64,000 nucleotides of DNA from JBBROS01 sp965213855 (lineage in GTDB: Bacteria > Pseudomonadota > Alphaproteobacteria > Acetobacterales > Acetobacteraceae). Shown here piece after piece: positions 1 to 8,625 of the stretch. Both the position numbers and the translations under genes were made by a program. The notes under the pieces were generated by a model. That model saw only the letters and a program-made list of their open reading frames with translations. It was not told where the DNA came from and ran no database searches. Each line of letters opens with the position of its first letter. Within the stretch, counting starts at the first letter, position 1. The DNA lies in the NCBI GenBank assembly GCA_965213855.1, contig CBDCAA010000007.1, forward strand, positions 620,001 to 684,000, read 5' to 3'.

Positions 1-1
1 T

Positions 2-2143
2 CATGCCGCCGCGCTCGAGTTGTCGGGCCGCGCCGTCGCGTCGGCGCCGTGGTCGGCGATGGCGCATATCCGGCACGCGACGGAACTCCTGTTCGCGGGC
101 CAGGACGACAAGGCGAAGGTGGACGTCGACGCCGTCCTGGACGTGCAGCCGCGCTTCATGGAGGCGGTCTACCTCAAGGGCATCCTCCTGGCCCGGAAGG
201 GCCGCTACCAGGACGCCTCGGTCGCGCTGAACCAGCTGGACCAGGTCACCGGGCGGTTCCCACCCGCACTCTACTACAAGGCGCTGATCGCGGCCGACCT
301 CGGCCAAGCGGAGACTGCGGACAACCTGGCCCGGCGCTACAACGTCCTCGTGCCCAAGGACCCCGACGGCGTCCGGCTCGCGGCCCGCAGCGACATGGCC
401 GTGCGCGCCTCCGACCATGCGGTGACCGTCCTGAATGCCGCGCTCGCCGCGGGCATGCGCGACGCCGGCCTCTACGATCTGCTCGGGAGCGCGCAGGCGA
501 ACCTTGGCAACACGCCCGCGGCACTGGCCGCCTTCACCCAGGCATTGCAGCTGGCGCCCGACGACGCGGGCATCCTCACGCACCTGGGGATGGCGCAGAT
601 CCAGGCCGGCAACAACGCGGATGCGGCCGGAACGCTGGCCCACACGCTCGAGATCGCACCGACCCAGCCACTCGCGGGCGAGGCGCTGGTCTCGGCCGCC
701 CTCGGCCAAAACGATCTGCCAAAGGCCGAACAGGCCCTCGCTCGGCTGAAGGCGCAGGTCGGCGACACGCAGCAGGTCGGCTTGCTGACCGGGATGGTTG
801 AAATCCGCCGCAACAACCTCGAGGCGGCCCGCACCGCCTTTGCCGACACCCTGAAGCGCTTTCCCGACTCGTTGCAGGCCAAGCTCAACGTGGCCCGCGT
901 CATGGTCCAGCAAGGGAACCGGCTCGATGGGATGCAGGCCATGGCCGAAATCCTGGCCAAGGACCCGGCCGACGTGCCGACGCTCAACAGCTACGTGCCA
1001 CTGCTCGTGCAACAGCGGCAGATGGACCGTGTCATCGCCATCCTGACGGCAGCGCACGCGACCGATCCGCACCAGGTGGGGTTCACGGCGACCTTGTCCG
1101 ATGCGTTGATCCTCGCCGGCGACCCCCAGCGCGCGGTCGAGACGGTGCAGGCCACGCGCACCAACGGCGTGCTGCCGCCCGTGTTGCTGGCAGCGCTTGG
1201 CCGCGCACAAGCGGCAGCCGGGCTGACGGACGATGCGAAATCCAGCTTCCGCGGCGTGCTGCAGGCGACGCCGTCCGACATCGTCGACCGCATCGCGCTG
1301 ATCGACGTGCTCCTGCGCCAGCGGGAGTTCGAGGCCGCGAAAGCCGAATTGCGGACCGGCCTCGGCATTGCCCCGCGCAACAGTCGCTTTCTCTCGACAC
1401 TGGTCGAGTTGGAGGCGCAGACGCAAGGCCTCGATGCCGGCTTGAAGCTGGCCGGCGATCTGCGCAGCGACCCTGCCCACCTGCCCTACTCCACCCTGCT
1501 CAAGGGTGATGCGCTGATGCGGGCCCGGCGCTTCAGCGCCGCCGCGCGCGCCTACCTCGACGAATACAAGGTCGAACCATCGGTCCCGCCCTTGCTGCGG
1601 GCAGTCGCCGCCCTCTCGGCGAGCAGCCAGCCCGACGAAGCGGTGAGGCTGCTGCGGGACTGGATCGCGAAAGCACCCAACACGCCGGCCGTGCTGAGCA
1701 GCCTGGCCAAGCTGGAGATTAGTTCCGGGAAGCTGCCCGAAGCGCAGTCGCACCTCGAAGCCCTTCTGGCGATGGTTCCGGACGACCCGGCGGCCCTGAA
1801 CAACTTGGCCTGGACGTATCAGCAACTTGGCGACAAGCGGGCCCGCGCCACGGCGCAAAAGGCCTATCTCCAGGGTGCTGGCGCCGACTCCGCAGATACG
1901 CTCGGCTGGATCCTGCTGCAGGAGCATGAGAACGGGGCCGCGCTGCCGTTGCTGCGGCAAGCCGGGTCCGTGATGGCGACCGATCCGGCCGTCCAGTACC
2001 ACCTCGCGGCAGCACTGCAGGCCAACGGGATGGGTGCCGAAGCGGCGCCGATCCTGCGCGCCGCACTCGCCCGAGACGATCGCTTCCCCGAGCGGGCGGA
2101 CGCTGAGAAGCTGCTCAGCACGCTGGCAACCCGCACGCCGTAG
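2..2143 (+). CDS. PrsT-like TPR-repeat protein (5' end outside window)
   Basis: The frame is open from the left edge, so only the C-terminal 713 residues are visible and the true start lies outside the window. The whole visible protein is a chain of tetratricopeptide-like helical pairs, with repeated patterns such as A-x2-LG-x2-L-x4-A. Near the C-terminus are the segments NNLAWTYQQLGD and DTLGWILLQ, which are typical of the long TPR proteins of exosortase/PEP-CTERM loci (PrsT family, usually about 900 residues and often lipoproteins). The predicted role is a periplasmic or membrane-anchored scaffold in surface-polymer or PEP-CTERM protein export. Two PEP-CTERM genes at 39-41 kb support such a system in this genome. 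It could instead be a generic long TPR protein, because the N-terminal lipobox cannot be seen. Confidence 0.65.
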   Translation, partial: HAAALELSGRAVASAPWSAMAHIRHATELLFAGQDDKAKVDVDAVLDVQPRFMEAVYLKGILLARKGRYQDASVALNQLDQVTGRFPPALYYKALIAADLGQAETADNLARRYNVLVPKDPDGVRLAARSDMAVRASDHAVTVLNAALAAGMRDAGLYDLLGSAQANLGNTPAALAAFTQALQLAPDDAGILTHLGMAQIQAGNNADAAGTLAHTLEIAPTQPLAGEALVSAALGQNDLPKAEQALARLKAQVGDTQQVGLLTGMVEIRRNNLEAARTAFADTLKRFPDSLQAKLNVARVMVQQGNRLDGMQAMAEILAKDPADVPTLNSYVPLLVQQRQMDRVIAILTAAHATDPHQVGFTATLSDALILAGDPQRAVETVQATRTNGVLPPVLLAALGRAQAAAGLTDDAKSSFRGVLQATPSDIVDRIALIDVLLRQREFEAAKAELRTGLGIAPRNSRFLSTLVELEAQTQGLDAGLKLAGDLRSDPAHLPYSTLLKGDALMRARRFSAAARAYLDEYKVEPSVPPLLRAVAALSASSQPDEAVRLLRDWIAKAPNTPAVLSSLAKLEISSGKLPEAQSHLEALLAMVPDDPAALNNLAWTYQQLGDKRARATAQKAYLQGAGADSADTLGWILLQEHENGAALPLLRQAGSVMATDPAVQYHLAAALQANGMGAEAAPILRAALARDDRFPERADAEKLLSTLATRTP

Positions 2144-2351
2144 CGGTCCGAGCTTGGGGTGCGTTCGTGCCGCCTAGTATCGCGCGACTGGCAGGCCAGA
2201 CCAGCAGCGCCACGAACGATCGATGCCGGCCGTCGCCGACCCGGTGCTCATGGGCGAGCGAGGCCTGATCCAGCTCCTTCGACCACCCGGCCGATCCTGC
2301 CTAGGAACAGCCGGGTTTCTCCCGCCGCCCGATGCGGGCGAATGCGTGCGG

Positions 2352-2909
2352 CTAGTGGTGCCGCCAGGTGACCTTTGCAGGCGGCACGGCGGTAGGGTCG
2401 AAGCGAAGCCAATGCCCGTTCTGAACCGACAAACCCGTCAGCGACATGATGAACCCCCAGTGGCACACCACCAGCGTCTCCGACCAGTCTGGCAGCGCGG
2501 ACATCTCGGATCGGAACAGGGCGGCACGCGCCAGCACCGCATCTGCCGGTTCATCCCTCTGCGGCCACCAAACCTCCTCGATGGTCGAGAAATCGTGCCC
2601 GGGCCAGGCTCGGGCCAGCTCGGCCCGGGGGCTCCCGACGTCGCAGGTGAAGGCGTAGCGCTCACGGACCACCGGGTTCACCAGCACCGGCAACCCCAGC
2701 CGCCGGGCGATCGGGGCCGCCGTCTGCAGCGCCCGTGTGTATGGGGACGCGATGATGCGCCGGATTCCTGCGGCCGCGAGCGCCTCGGCCGCCGCCGCGG
2801 CCTGCTCGTGCCCCAGCGGCGTCAGGAGAGGGTCCGGGATACCCGGATCCTGGCGTGTCTCGGTAAACAGAAGGTTGAACTCGCTTTGGCCATGACGGAG
2901 CAGGATCAT
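2352..2909 (-). CDS. Histidine phosphatase family protein
   Basis: This 185-residue protein opens with ILLRHGQSE, the RHG signature of the phosphoglycerate-mutase-like histidine phosphatases; His6 is the predicted phospho-acceptor. ASPYTRALQTA in the middle and the late VVCHWGFI segment supply the second Arg and the second catalytic His. The family removes phosphate from small metabolites or proteins, and the substrate cannot be told from sequence. It converges on the PrsT-like gene and lies back to back with timA about 100 bp away. A second family member sits at 29911-30471. The family call is secure; the function is not. Confidence 0.85.
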   Translation of the reverse strand: MILLRHGQSEFNLLFTETRQDPGIPDPLLTPLGHEQAAAAAEALAAAGIRRIIASPYTRALQTAAPIARRLGLPVLVNPVVRERYAFTCDVGSPRAELARAWPGHDFSTIEEVWWPQRDEPADAVLARAALFRSEMSALPDWSETLVVCHWGFIMSLTGLSVQNGHWLRFDPTAVPPAKVTWRHH

Positions 2910-3010
2910 GACCGCCGCTTAACCATCTCCGCACACCCCCGGCAAGCCGGCTTCATTGTTTAGTCGCAGTGCCTCGCCTATGTGTGTCGAGACGTTCGAG
3001 GACTTTGCAG

Positions 3011-3679
3011 ATGAGCGGCGGGTTTCCAATCGACCTGGTTTTGTTCGGCATGATCGCGGCCTTCTTGGTGCTGCGCCTGCGCGGGATTCTCGGGCGGCGC
3101 ACTGGATTCGAGCGCCCGTCACAGCCCGAACGCACAGCCGCGCCCGCCGCCGATCCTCGTGGCGCCCGGCCCGCGGCGCCCGCCGAAACCCGTCCTGTCG
3201 CCGCCGCCCGGGCGCTGCCAGACGCCGGCAGTCCCGCCGGTCTCACGCTCGCCCGCATGCAGACGGTCGATCGCACGTTCGACGCACAGCGCTTCCTCGG
3301 TGGCGCCGAGGCGGCATTCCGGCTGATCGTTGCCGGGTTCGCGGCCGGGGACCGCGTGCAGCTCCGCGCCCTGCTCGGCGACGACACCTACCGCAGCTTC
3401 GAAACCGCGATCGCCGCGCGCGAGGCAGCCGGGGAAACGCAGCGCAGCGAAATCCGCAGTGTCGAGCACGTGAGCATCGAGGATGCCGCGCTCGATGGCA
3501 CGATCGCGCACGTCACCGTCCGGGTCGTCTCGGACCAGATCGCCGAGACGTTGGGCAAGGACGGCCGACCCGTCGCCGGAGCCGACGCGGTCGCCGAGAT
3601 CACGGATCTCTGGACATTCACCCGTGACCTGTCGCAGCCCGACCCGGCCTGGCGGCTGACGGCGGCGCGGACCGGCTAA
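3011..3679 (+). CDS. timA: TimA family putative adaptor, Tim44-like domain
   Basis: The 222-residue product starts with a hydrophobic segment (about residues 6-18) followed by LRLRGILGRRTGFE, the hallmark of alphaproteobacterial Tim44-like proteins. The middle is Pro/Ala-rich, and the C-terminal 140 residues match a Tim44/MBA1 fold. The family is bacterial kin of mitochondrial Tim44, membrane-attached and thought to act in protein translocation or membrane quality control. I chose the ATG at 3011 over an upstream in-frame start at 2969 because family members begin just before the membrane segment. In relatives mltA and an smr gene usually follow. Here a DNA methyltransferase and lutABC lie between timA and the smr gene at 7561. 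Confidence 0.85.
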   Translation: MSGGFPIDLVLFGMIAAFLVLRLRGILGRRTGFERPSQPERTAAPAADPRGARPAAPAETRPVAAARALPDAGSPAGLTLARMQTVDRTFDAQRFLGGAEAAFRLIVAGFAAGDRVQLRALLGDDTYRSFETAIAAREAAGETQRSEIRSVEHVSIEDAALDGTIAHVTVRVVSDQIAETLGKDGRPVAGADAVAEITDLWTFTRDLSQPDPAWRLTAARTG

Positions 3680-3687
3680 GTCCCGTC

Positions 3688-4476
3688 GTGTCCACCGCCA
3701 TCCAAGCCTCGCAGCGGATCCTGCATGGCGACTGCCTCGAGGTCCTGGCCGGCATGGGTGACGCCACGGTCGACGTCATCGTCACGTCGCCGCCGTACAA
3801 TCTCGGGATTGCCTATAACGTCTATGGCGACCGGCGCGAGGAAGGCGACTATCTCGACTGGATGGTCCAGGTCGCGACCGAACTGCGCCGCGTGCTGCGG
3901 CCTGACGGGTCGTTCTTCCTGAACGTCGCCGGTTCGTCCACCCAGCCCTGGCTCCCGTTCGAGGTGATCGTTCGCCTGCGGCCGCTTTTCTCGCTTCAGA
4001 ACCACATCACCTGGGTCAAATCGATCGCATTGGCCGACGACAGCGTCGGCCACTTCAAGCCGGTGCCGGGCGAGCGTTTCCTACACCGCAACCATGAGCA
4101 CATCTTTCACCTCACGCACACCGGCAGCGTGCAGCTCGACCGCCTGGCGATCGGGGTGCCGTTCAAGGACAAGAGCAACATCGCCCGCCGCGGCCACGCA
4201 CAGGACCGGCGCTGCCGCGGCGACACGTGGTTCATCCCCTATGAAACCGTGCAGAACCGCGCCCAGAAGTTCGGCCATCCCGGCACCTTTCCACTCGACC
4301 TGCCGCGCTGGTGCATCCGGCTGCACGGCGTGCCCGGGGCCACCGTGCTCGACCCGTTCTGCGGCGCCGGTACGACCCTGCTCGCCGCCGCCGAGGAGGG
4401 CTGCAAGGGGATCGGGATCGAGATCGATCCAGAATACGTCGCAACCGCCGAAGCGCGGCTCCTGGTCGCGCTCTAA
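3688..4476 (+). CDS. Site-specific DNA methyltransferase (beta class, SPPY type)
   Basis: This 262-residue enzyme transfers a methyl group from SAM to an exocyclic amino group in DNA. Motif IV is TSPPYNL at residues 33-39, and the SAM-binding motif I, DPFCGAGTT, comes late at about residue 222, which is the beta-class order. SPPY rather than DPPY favours N4-methylcytosine, although N6-adenine is not excluded. It is shorter than CcrM (about 360 residues) and lacks a C-terminal RAMA-like domain. It starts with GTG 8 bp after timA. No restriction endonuclease is adjacent, so it looks like a solitary methylase with a housekeeping, epigenetic or relic role. Confidence 0.85.
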   Translation: MSTAIQASQRILHGDCLEVLAGMGDATVDVIVTSPPYNLGIAYNVYGDRREEGDYLDWMVQVATELRRVLRPDGSFFLNVAGSSTQPWLPFEVIVRLRPLFSLQNHITWVKSIALADDSVGHFKPVPGERFLHRNHEHIFHLTHTGSVQLDRLAIGVPFKDKSNIARRGHAQDRRCRGDTWFIPYETVQNRAQKFGHPGTFPLDLPRWCIRLHGVPGATVLDPFCGAGTTLLAAAEEGCKGIGIEIDPEYVATAEARLLVAL

Positions 4477-4573
4477 CGTCCTCTGCCACTGTAAAAGGCC
4501 GCTGGCCGCCGCGAGTAGTGCGAGACCGCAGCGCTGGTTTCGTATTCGCCGCAGGCCTGCCTATATCGAGCGC

Positions 4574-5344
4574 ATGTCTGCACCCCGTCCCCGCGTCGCC
4601 CTGTTCGTCACCTGCCTGGTCGACCTGCATCGCCCGTCCGTCGGCTTCGCCGCGATCAGGTTGTTGGAACAGGCCGGCTGCGACGTCGAGGTGCCGCTCG
4701 CACAGACTTGCTGCGGACAGCCCGCCTATAACAGCGGCGACCGCCGCACCGCGCGCGACCTGGCCCGCGGCGTCGTCGACGCCTTCGCCGGGTTCGACTA
4801 TGTCGTGGTGCCCTCGGGATCGTGCGGCGGCATGATCGCGCACCATTTCCCCGCGCTGTTCGACGATGACCCGAACCTGCTCGCCCGCGCCGAGGCGTTG
4901 GGCGCCAAGACCTACGAGCTGGTTCAATTCCTGACCGACGTGATGCACGTGGAGACCGTCGCCGCAGCCTATGACGGGGTTGCCACCTACCACGACAGTT
5001 GCTCGGGCTTGCGCGAGCTGGGCATCAAGGCGCAGCCCCGCGCCCTGCTTGCCAGCGTGCAGGGGCTCGAGTTGCGCGAGATGACGGACCCGGACGTCTG
5101 TTGCGGCTTCGGCGGCACCTTCTGCGTGAAGTACCCAGACATCTCGACCCGCATGGTATCGGACAAGGTGGCTGACATCGCCGCGACCGGGGCGGACACG
5201 CTGCTGGCCGGCGATCTCGGATGCCTGCTGAACATGGCCGGCCGCCTGTCCCGTGAGGGCAAGGCCATCCGGGTAAGGCACGTCGCCGAAGTGCTCGCTG
5301 GCATCACCAACGAGGTGGCGCCCATCGGCGAGTCCCGGCGCTAG
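4574..5344 (+). CDS. lutA: LutA/YkgE-type lactate utilisation (Fe-S) protein
   Basis: The 256-residue protein carries two cysteine-rich CCG domains (TCCGQPAYNSG near residue 45 and VCCGFGGTF near residue 178), the pattern of LutA/YkgE and of heterodisulfide-reductase subunit B. With LutB and LutC it forms the cytoplasmic complex that oxidises L-lactate to pyruvate. The start at 4574 gives the expected N-terminus (VALFVTCLVDLHRP); the in-frame extension upstream overlaps the methyltransferase in another frame and is not credible. The order lutA-lutB-lutC is canonical. The stop codon lies in the first unit of a CTAG-containing tandem repeat that separates it from lutB. Confidence 0.92.
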   Translation: MSAPRPRVALFVTCLVDLHRPSVGFAAIRLLEQAGCDVEVPLAQTCCGQPAYNSGDRRTARDLARGVVDAFAGFDYVVVPSGSCGGMIAHHFPALFDDDPNLLARAEALGAKTYELVQFLTDVMHVETVAAAYDGVATYHDSCSGLRELGIKAQPRALLASVQGLELREMTDPDVCCGFGGTFCVKYPDISTRMVSDKVADIAATGADTLLAGDLGCLLNMAGRLSREGKAIRVRHVAEVLAGITNEVAPIGESRR

Positions 5345-5400
5345 GCTGCCCCCCGCCTAGGCTGCCCCCGCCTAGGCTGGCCCCGCCTAGGCTGCCCGGG
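5341..5400. repeat. 15-16 bp tandem repeat (x4) between lutA and lutB
   Basis: Four near-identical units of the form CGCCTAGGCTGCCCC follow one another. The CTAG cores fall at 5341, 5357, 5372 and 5387, so the period is 16, 15 and 15 bp. The first unit includes the lutA TAG stop. Each of the last three contains CCTAGG, a perfect 6-bp palindrome, and the array fills almost the whole lutA-lutB gap. Copy-number variation would change only the spacing and any RNA structure, not a protein. Confidence 0.9.
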
Positions 5401-5434
5401 GAAACCGCACTACATGAGCGGCAGGGAGACCGTC

Positions 5435-6859
5435 ATGCTCACCACCTCGCCCGAGTTCAAGCAGAACAGCCGCCGCGCCCTGGCCGATGCCGGGCTGCAG
5501 AAGGCGCTCAAGTTCAGCAAGCCGCAGTTCATGGCACGGCGCACCGCTGCCGTCGCCAACCTGCCCGAGTTCGAGCGTCTGCGCGATATCGCGCGCGACA
5601 TCAAGAACCACGCCCTCGCCAACCTCGACTTCTATCTCGAGGAATTTGCCCGCAACGTGGAGGCCAATGGCGGCCAGGTCCACTGGTGCAGCACGCCCGA
5701 CGAGGCGCGCGCCGCGGTGCTCGACATCTGCCGCAAGGCCGGCGCCCGCACCGTGACCAAGGGCAAGTCGATGATCTCCGAGGAGCTCGGGATCAATGCC
5801 CACCTCTCGGCGCACGGGATCACGCCGGTCGAGACCGATCTTGGCGAGTACATCATCCAGCTCCGCGACGAGACGCCCAGCCACATCATCGCACCGGCCT
5901 TCCATCTCAACCGGGAGGACTGGGAGGCGCAGTTCCGCCTGTCGCACACCGACCTCCCGGCCGACCGCGTGTTCAACGAACGCCGCGACATCCTGACCGA
6001 GGCGCGCGGCCGCCTGCGGGAGAAGTTCCTGGCCGCCGATGTCGGCATCACCGGCGCCAACTTCCTGATCGCCGAGACCGGCAGCAGCGTCATCGTCACC
6101 AACGAGGGCAACGGCGACCTGACGCAGACCTTGCCGCGGGTGCACGTCGCGCTGGCCAGCATCGAGAAGTGCATCCCGACCCTGGAGGACGCGACCAGCC
6201 TGTTGCGCGTGCTCGCCCGCTCCGCCACCGGGCAGGACTTCTCGGTCTACACCACCTTCAGCACCGGTGCGCGCCGGCCCGGGGACCTCGATGGCCCCGA
6301 GGAGTACCACGTCGTGCTGATCGACGGCGGCCGCTCGGCCATGATGGGGACCGAGTTCCAGGAGATGCTGCGCTGCATCCGCTGCGCCGCCTGCATGAAC
6401 CACTGCCCGGTCTATGGTGCCGTCGGGGGCCACGCCTATGGCTGGGTCTACCCCGGCCCGATGGGGAGCGTGCTCACGCCCAGCCTGATCGGCGTCGACA
6501 AGGCTGGGCACCTGCCGAATGCGAGCACCTTCTGCGGCAAGTGCGAGAGCGTCTGCCCGGTGAAGATCCCGCTGCCGAAGCTGATGCGGCACTGGCGCGA
6601 GCGGGAGTTCGAGCGGCACCTGCAGCCCAGCGGCATCCGCACCAACCTCGGATTGTGGGGCTATGTGGCGCGCCGGCCCGGCCTGTACCGGCTCGCGACG
6701 CGGATCGGGGCCGGGGTGCTCGGCCTTCTGGGGCGGAAACGCGGGCGCTTCGCCCGGCTGCCGTTGGCTGGCGGCTGGACCGCCGGCCGCGACCTGCCGG
6801 CCCCTGAAGGCGATACCTTCTTCGCCCGATACGCGAAGCAGCAGCGGGCGGCCCGATGA
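5435..6859 (+). CDS. lutB: LutB/YkgF-type iron-sulfur lactate oxidase subunit
   Basis: The 474-residue product has the LUD domain in its N-terminal two thirds (for example KGKSMISEELGIN and AETGSSVIVTNEGNG). A ferredoxin-like segment with two [4Fe-4S] motifs follows: CIRCAACMNHCPVYGAVGG and CGKCESVCPVKIP. This is the electron-transfer subunit of the Lut L-lactate oxidation complex. I prefer the ATG at 5435 because AGGGAG lies 6 bp upstream and relatives start here; the in-frame ATG at 5414 would add seven residues. The last four bases overlap lutC (ATGA), which indicates translational coupling. Confidence 0.92.
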   Translation: MLTTSPEFKQNSRRALADAGLQKALKFSKPQFMARRTAAVANLPEFERLRDIARDIKNHALANLDFYLEEFARNVEANGGQVHWCSTPDEARAAVLDICRKAGARTVTKGKSMISEELGINAHLSAHGITPVETDLGEYIIQLRDETPSHIIAPAFHLNREDWEAQFRLSHTDLPADRVFNERRDILTEARGRLREKFLAADVGITGANFLIAETGSSVIVTNEGNGDLTQTLPRVHVALASIEKCIPTLEDATSLLRVLARSATGQDFSVYTTFSTGARRPGDLDGPEEYHVVLIDGGRSAMMGTEFQEMLRCIRCAACMNHCPVYGAVGGHAYGWVYPGPMGSVLTPSLIGVDKAGHLPNASTFCGKCESVCPVKIPLPKLMRHWREREFERHLQPSGIRTNLGLWGYVARRPGLYRLATRIGAGVLGLLGRKRGRFARLPLAGGWTAGRDLPAPEGDTFFARYAKQQRAAR

Positions 6860-7554
6860 GCCGCGAGGCGATCCTCGGCGGCATCCGGCGCGGCCTGAAG
6901 CGGGGCGAGCTGCCGTCCGACCAGCAGGCGATGCTTCGTGGCCGGCTTGCCCGCCCGCCGCGCCACCTGATCCCGATTCGTAGCCAGGTCTCCCGACCCG
7001 AGCAGATCCTGCTGCTCATCCGCAACGTCGAGAAGGAGTTCGGCACCGTCGCCCGCGTGCCGGACGCGGCCGGCGTGCCCGGCGCTGTTGCCGAGTACCT
7101 CGCCAGCCAAAACTTGCCGAGCGAGCTGGTCATGGCGCCGCACCCTCAATTGCAGGCGATGCCCTGGGGCGACCGTCCGCTGCTGACGATCCGCGAGGGC
7201 CGGGCGCACGCGACCGACATGGTGAGCGTGCAGCAGGTGTTCGCGGCGGTTGCCGAAACGGGGACGCTCATGCTGCCGAGCGCTGCGGAGCGGCCCACGA
7301 CGGTAAACCTCCTGCCGGATACCGCGATCGCCGTGCTTCGCGCGACGCGTGTGGTCGGCGCATACGAGGACGCTTGGGATCTGCTGCGGCGCGAGCACCC
7401 TGACCAGCCCTCCGGTGGCTTCATGCCCCGCAACGTCATGCTGGTGACGGGGCCGTCGCGCTCGGCCGACATCGAACAGACGCTCGAACTGGGGGCGCAC
7501 GGCCCACGGCGGCTGCACGTCGTGCTGATCGACGACGACGCGGCCGCGCTCTGA
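6856..7554 (+). CDS. lutC: LutC/YkgG-type LUD domain protein
   Basis: This 232-residue protein is the third Lut subunit. It shows the LUD-domain core (AVAETGTLMLPSA near residues 131-143) and the C-terminal VTGPSRSADIEQTLELGAHGP typical of LutC/YkgG. It starts inside the lutB stop (ATGA overlap), so the complex is probably made in fixed ratio. No lactate permease or FadR/GntR-type regulator is in the neighbourhood, so control of the operon is not visible here. Confidence 0.92.
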   Translation: MSREAILGGIRRGLKRGELPSDQQAMLRGRLARPPRHLIPIRSQVSRPEQILLLIRNVEKEFGTVARVPDAAGVPGAVAEYLASQNLPSELVMAPHPQLQAMPWGDRPLLTIREGRAHATDMVSVQQVFAAVAETGTLMLPSAAERPTTVNLLPDTAIAVLRATRVVGAYEDAWDLLRREHPDQPSGGFMPRNVMLVTGPSRSADIEQTLELGAHGPRRLHVVLIDDDAAAL

Positions 7555-7560
7555 CCGGCC

Positions 7561-8100
7561 GTGCGCCGCGCGAGGGCCCTGACCGAAACGGATCGCGCGG
7601 CCTGGGCCAGCTACGCGCAGCTCGTGGCCCGGCTGCCGGGGGTTGCCCGCCCCGAGCAGCCGGTGGACCGCCCGGGCCCGGTCCCACCCAAAACGCCTGC
7701 GCGGACCGACGCGCCGGTCGTCCGGCCGAAACGGCCCGCGGCGGCGCCGGTCGTCGTCGGCAGCACGCCCGGCGGGGTCGACCGCGCGACATGGACCCGG
7801 TTCCGTACCGGCAAGCTGGCTGCCACTCGCACGCTCGACCTGCACGGCCAGACGGCGCAACGGGCGCATACCGCGCTGGAGCACTTCCTGCACGCCTCCG
7901 TGTTCGAAGGCGTTCGCTGCGTCGAGGTGATCACCGGGCGCGGCAGTGGCGAGGCTGGCGGCGTCATCCGGCGCGAGTTCCCGTTTTGGCTCAACCAACC
8001 CTCGCTGCGGCACCTGATCCTGGCAGCGGCGCATCCTCACGTCCTCAATCCCGGCAGCGTGCGGCTGCTGCTGCGGCGCGTTCGCCCGGCGACCCGGTGA
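7561..8100 (+). CDS. Smr/MutS2-C domain protein
   Basis: The product is 179 residues, starting at a GTG 6 bp after lutC. The N-terminal 85 residues are Pro/Arg-rich and low complexity. The C-terminal 90 hold an Smr domain with TLDLHGQTAQRA and VEVITGRGSG followed by the LRHLILAAA and GSVRLLLRR segments. Smr domains nick or bind DNA or RNA. Stand-alone SmrA-type proteins in alphaproteobacteria usually sit after timA and mltA, and here the lut genes separate them. Domain identity is clear; the substrate is unknown. Confidence 0.88.
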   Translation: MRRARALTETDRAAWASYAQLVARLPGVARPEQPVDRPGPVPPKTPARTDAPVVRPKRPAAAPVVVGSTPGGVDRATWTRFRTGKLAATRTLDLHGQTAQRAHTALEHFLHASVFEGVRCVEVITGRGSGEAGGVIRREFPFWLNQPSLRHLILAAAHPHVLNPGSVRLLLRRVRPATR

Positions 8101-8131
8101 CGTCATCGTGCCCAGGCGGCACCCGGCCACG

Positions 8132-8625
8132 TTAGATGTGCACGTCGATCTCGGTCAGGCCGCCCGCGAACAGGCTGTGTAGGTCGGCCTGGGACAGCGC
8201 GATGCACCCCTCGGTCGGCGCATAGTCCGGCCGCGCGACATGCAGGAAGATGGCGCTGCCCCGGCCTTTGACGACCGGCGCGTCATTCCAGCCGAGCACG
8301 CCGACCAAGTCATAGATCGCGTCCGCCCGCCACAATATTTCGTGCCGGCCGGGATACGGCAGCGGCACCGGCTTGTTGTAGGCCGCGTCGTCGGCGTCGT
8401 CGCACCAGCCATCCTGTGGGGCCAGCGGCATAACCGGCACGTCCGCACGCGGCCGGGGCAGTCGGTCGGCGCGATACAGCACGCGGCGCACGGGCAGCAG
8501 CCCCGCTGGCGTCGCCTCGTCTCCTCGACCTTGTTCGAGTTGATGCCGGCCCGGCCGAGCGCCACCCGATAGCGCCGGCCCGCATGATGTAGCAGCCCGT
8601 CCCCGGCCACGATCGCGGTGGTCAC
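8132..8625 (-). pseudogene. L,D-transpeptidase (YkuD) family gene with a -1 frameshift
   Basis: Read from the GTG at 8625, the first frame gives VALGRAGINSNKVE, the usual N-terminus of small alphaproteobacterial L,D-transpeptidases. From about 8524 the homology moves to another frame (GDEATPAGLLPVRRVLYRAD, then GSAIFLHVARPD and PTEGCIALSQ with the catalytic Cys). Adding one G to the GG at 8523-8524 would join the parts as K-V-E-G-D-E-A-T-P and yield about 164 residues. The intact enzyme would cross-link or modify peptidoglycan in the periplasm. The GTG start overlaps the upstream stop (GTGA), which supports it. The gene is either a recent pseudogene or a sequencing error; the rest of both frames is well conserved. 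Confidence 0.75.

Noticed and set aside
2321..2340. GC-rich hairpin between the PrsT-like gene and the phosphatase as a terminator
   Set aside because: The 6-bp stem CGCCCG-ATG-CGGGCG has a 3-nt loop, no T-run, and is not distinctive in such GC-rich DNA.
5341..5400. Possible CRISPR array between lutA and lutB
   Set aside because: The units are contiguous 15-16 bp copies without spacers, so it is a minisatellite.
8500..8545. Programmed frameshift in the L,D-transpeptidase gene
   Set aside because: No slippery heptamer or downstream structure is evident; a plain one-base deletion explains it.
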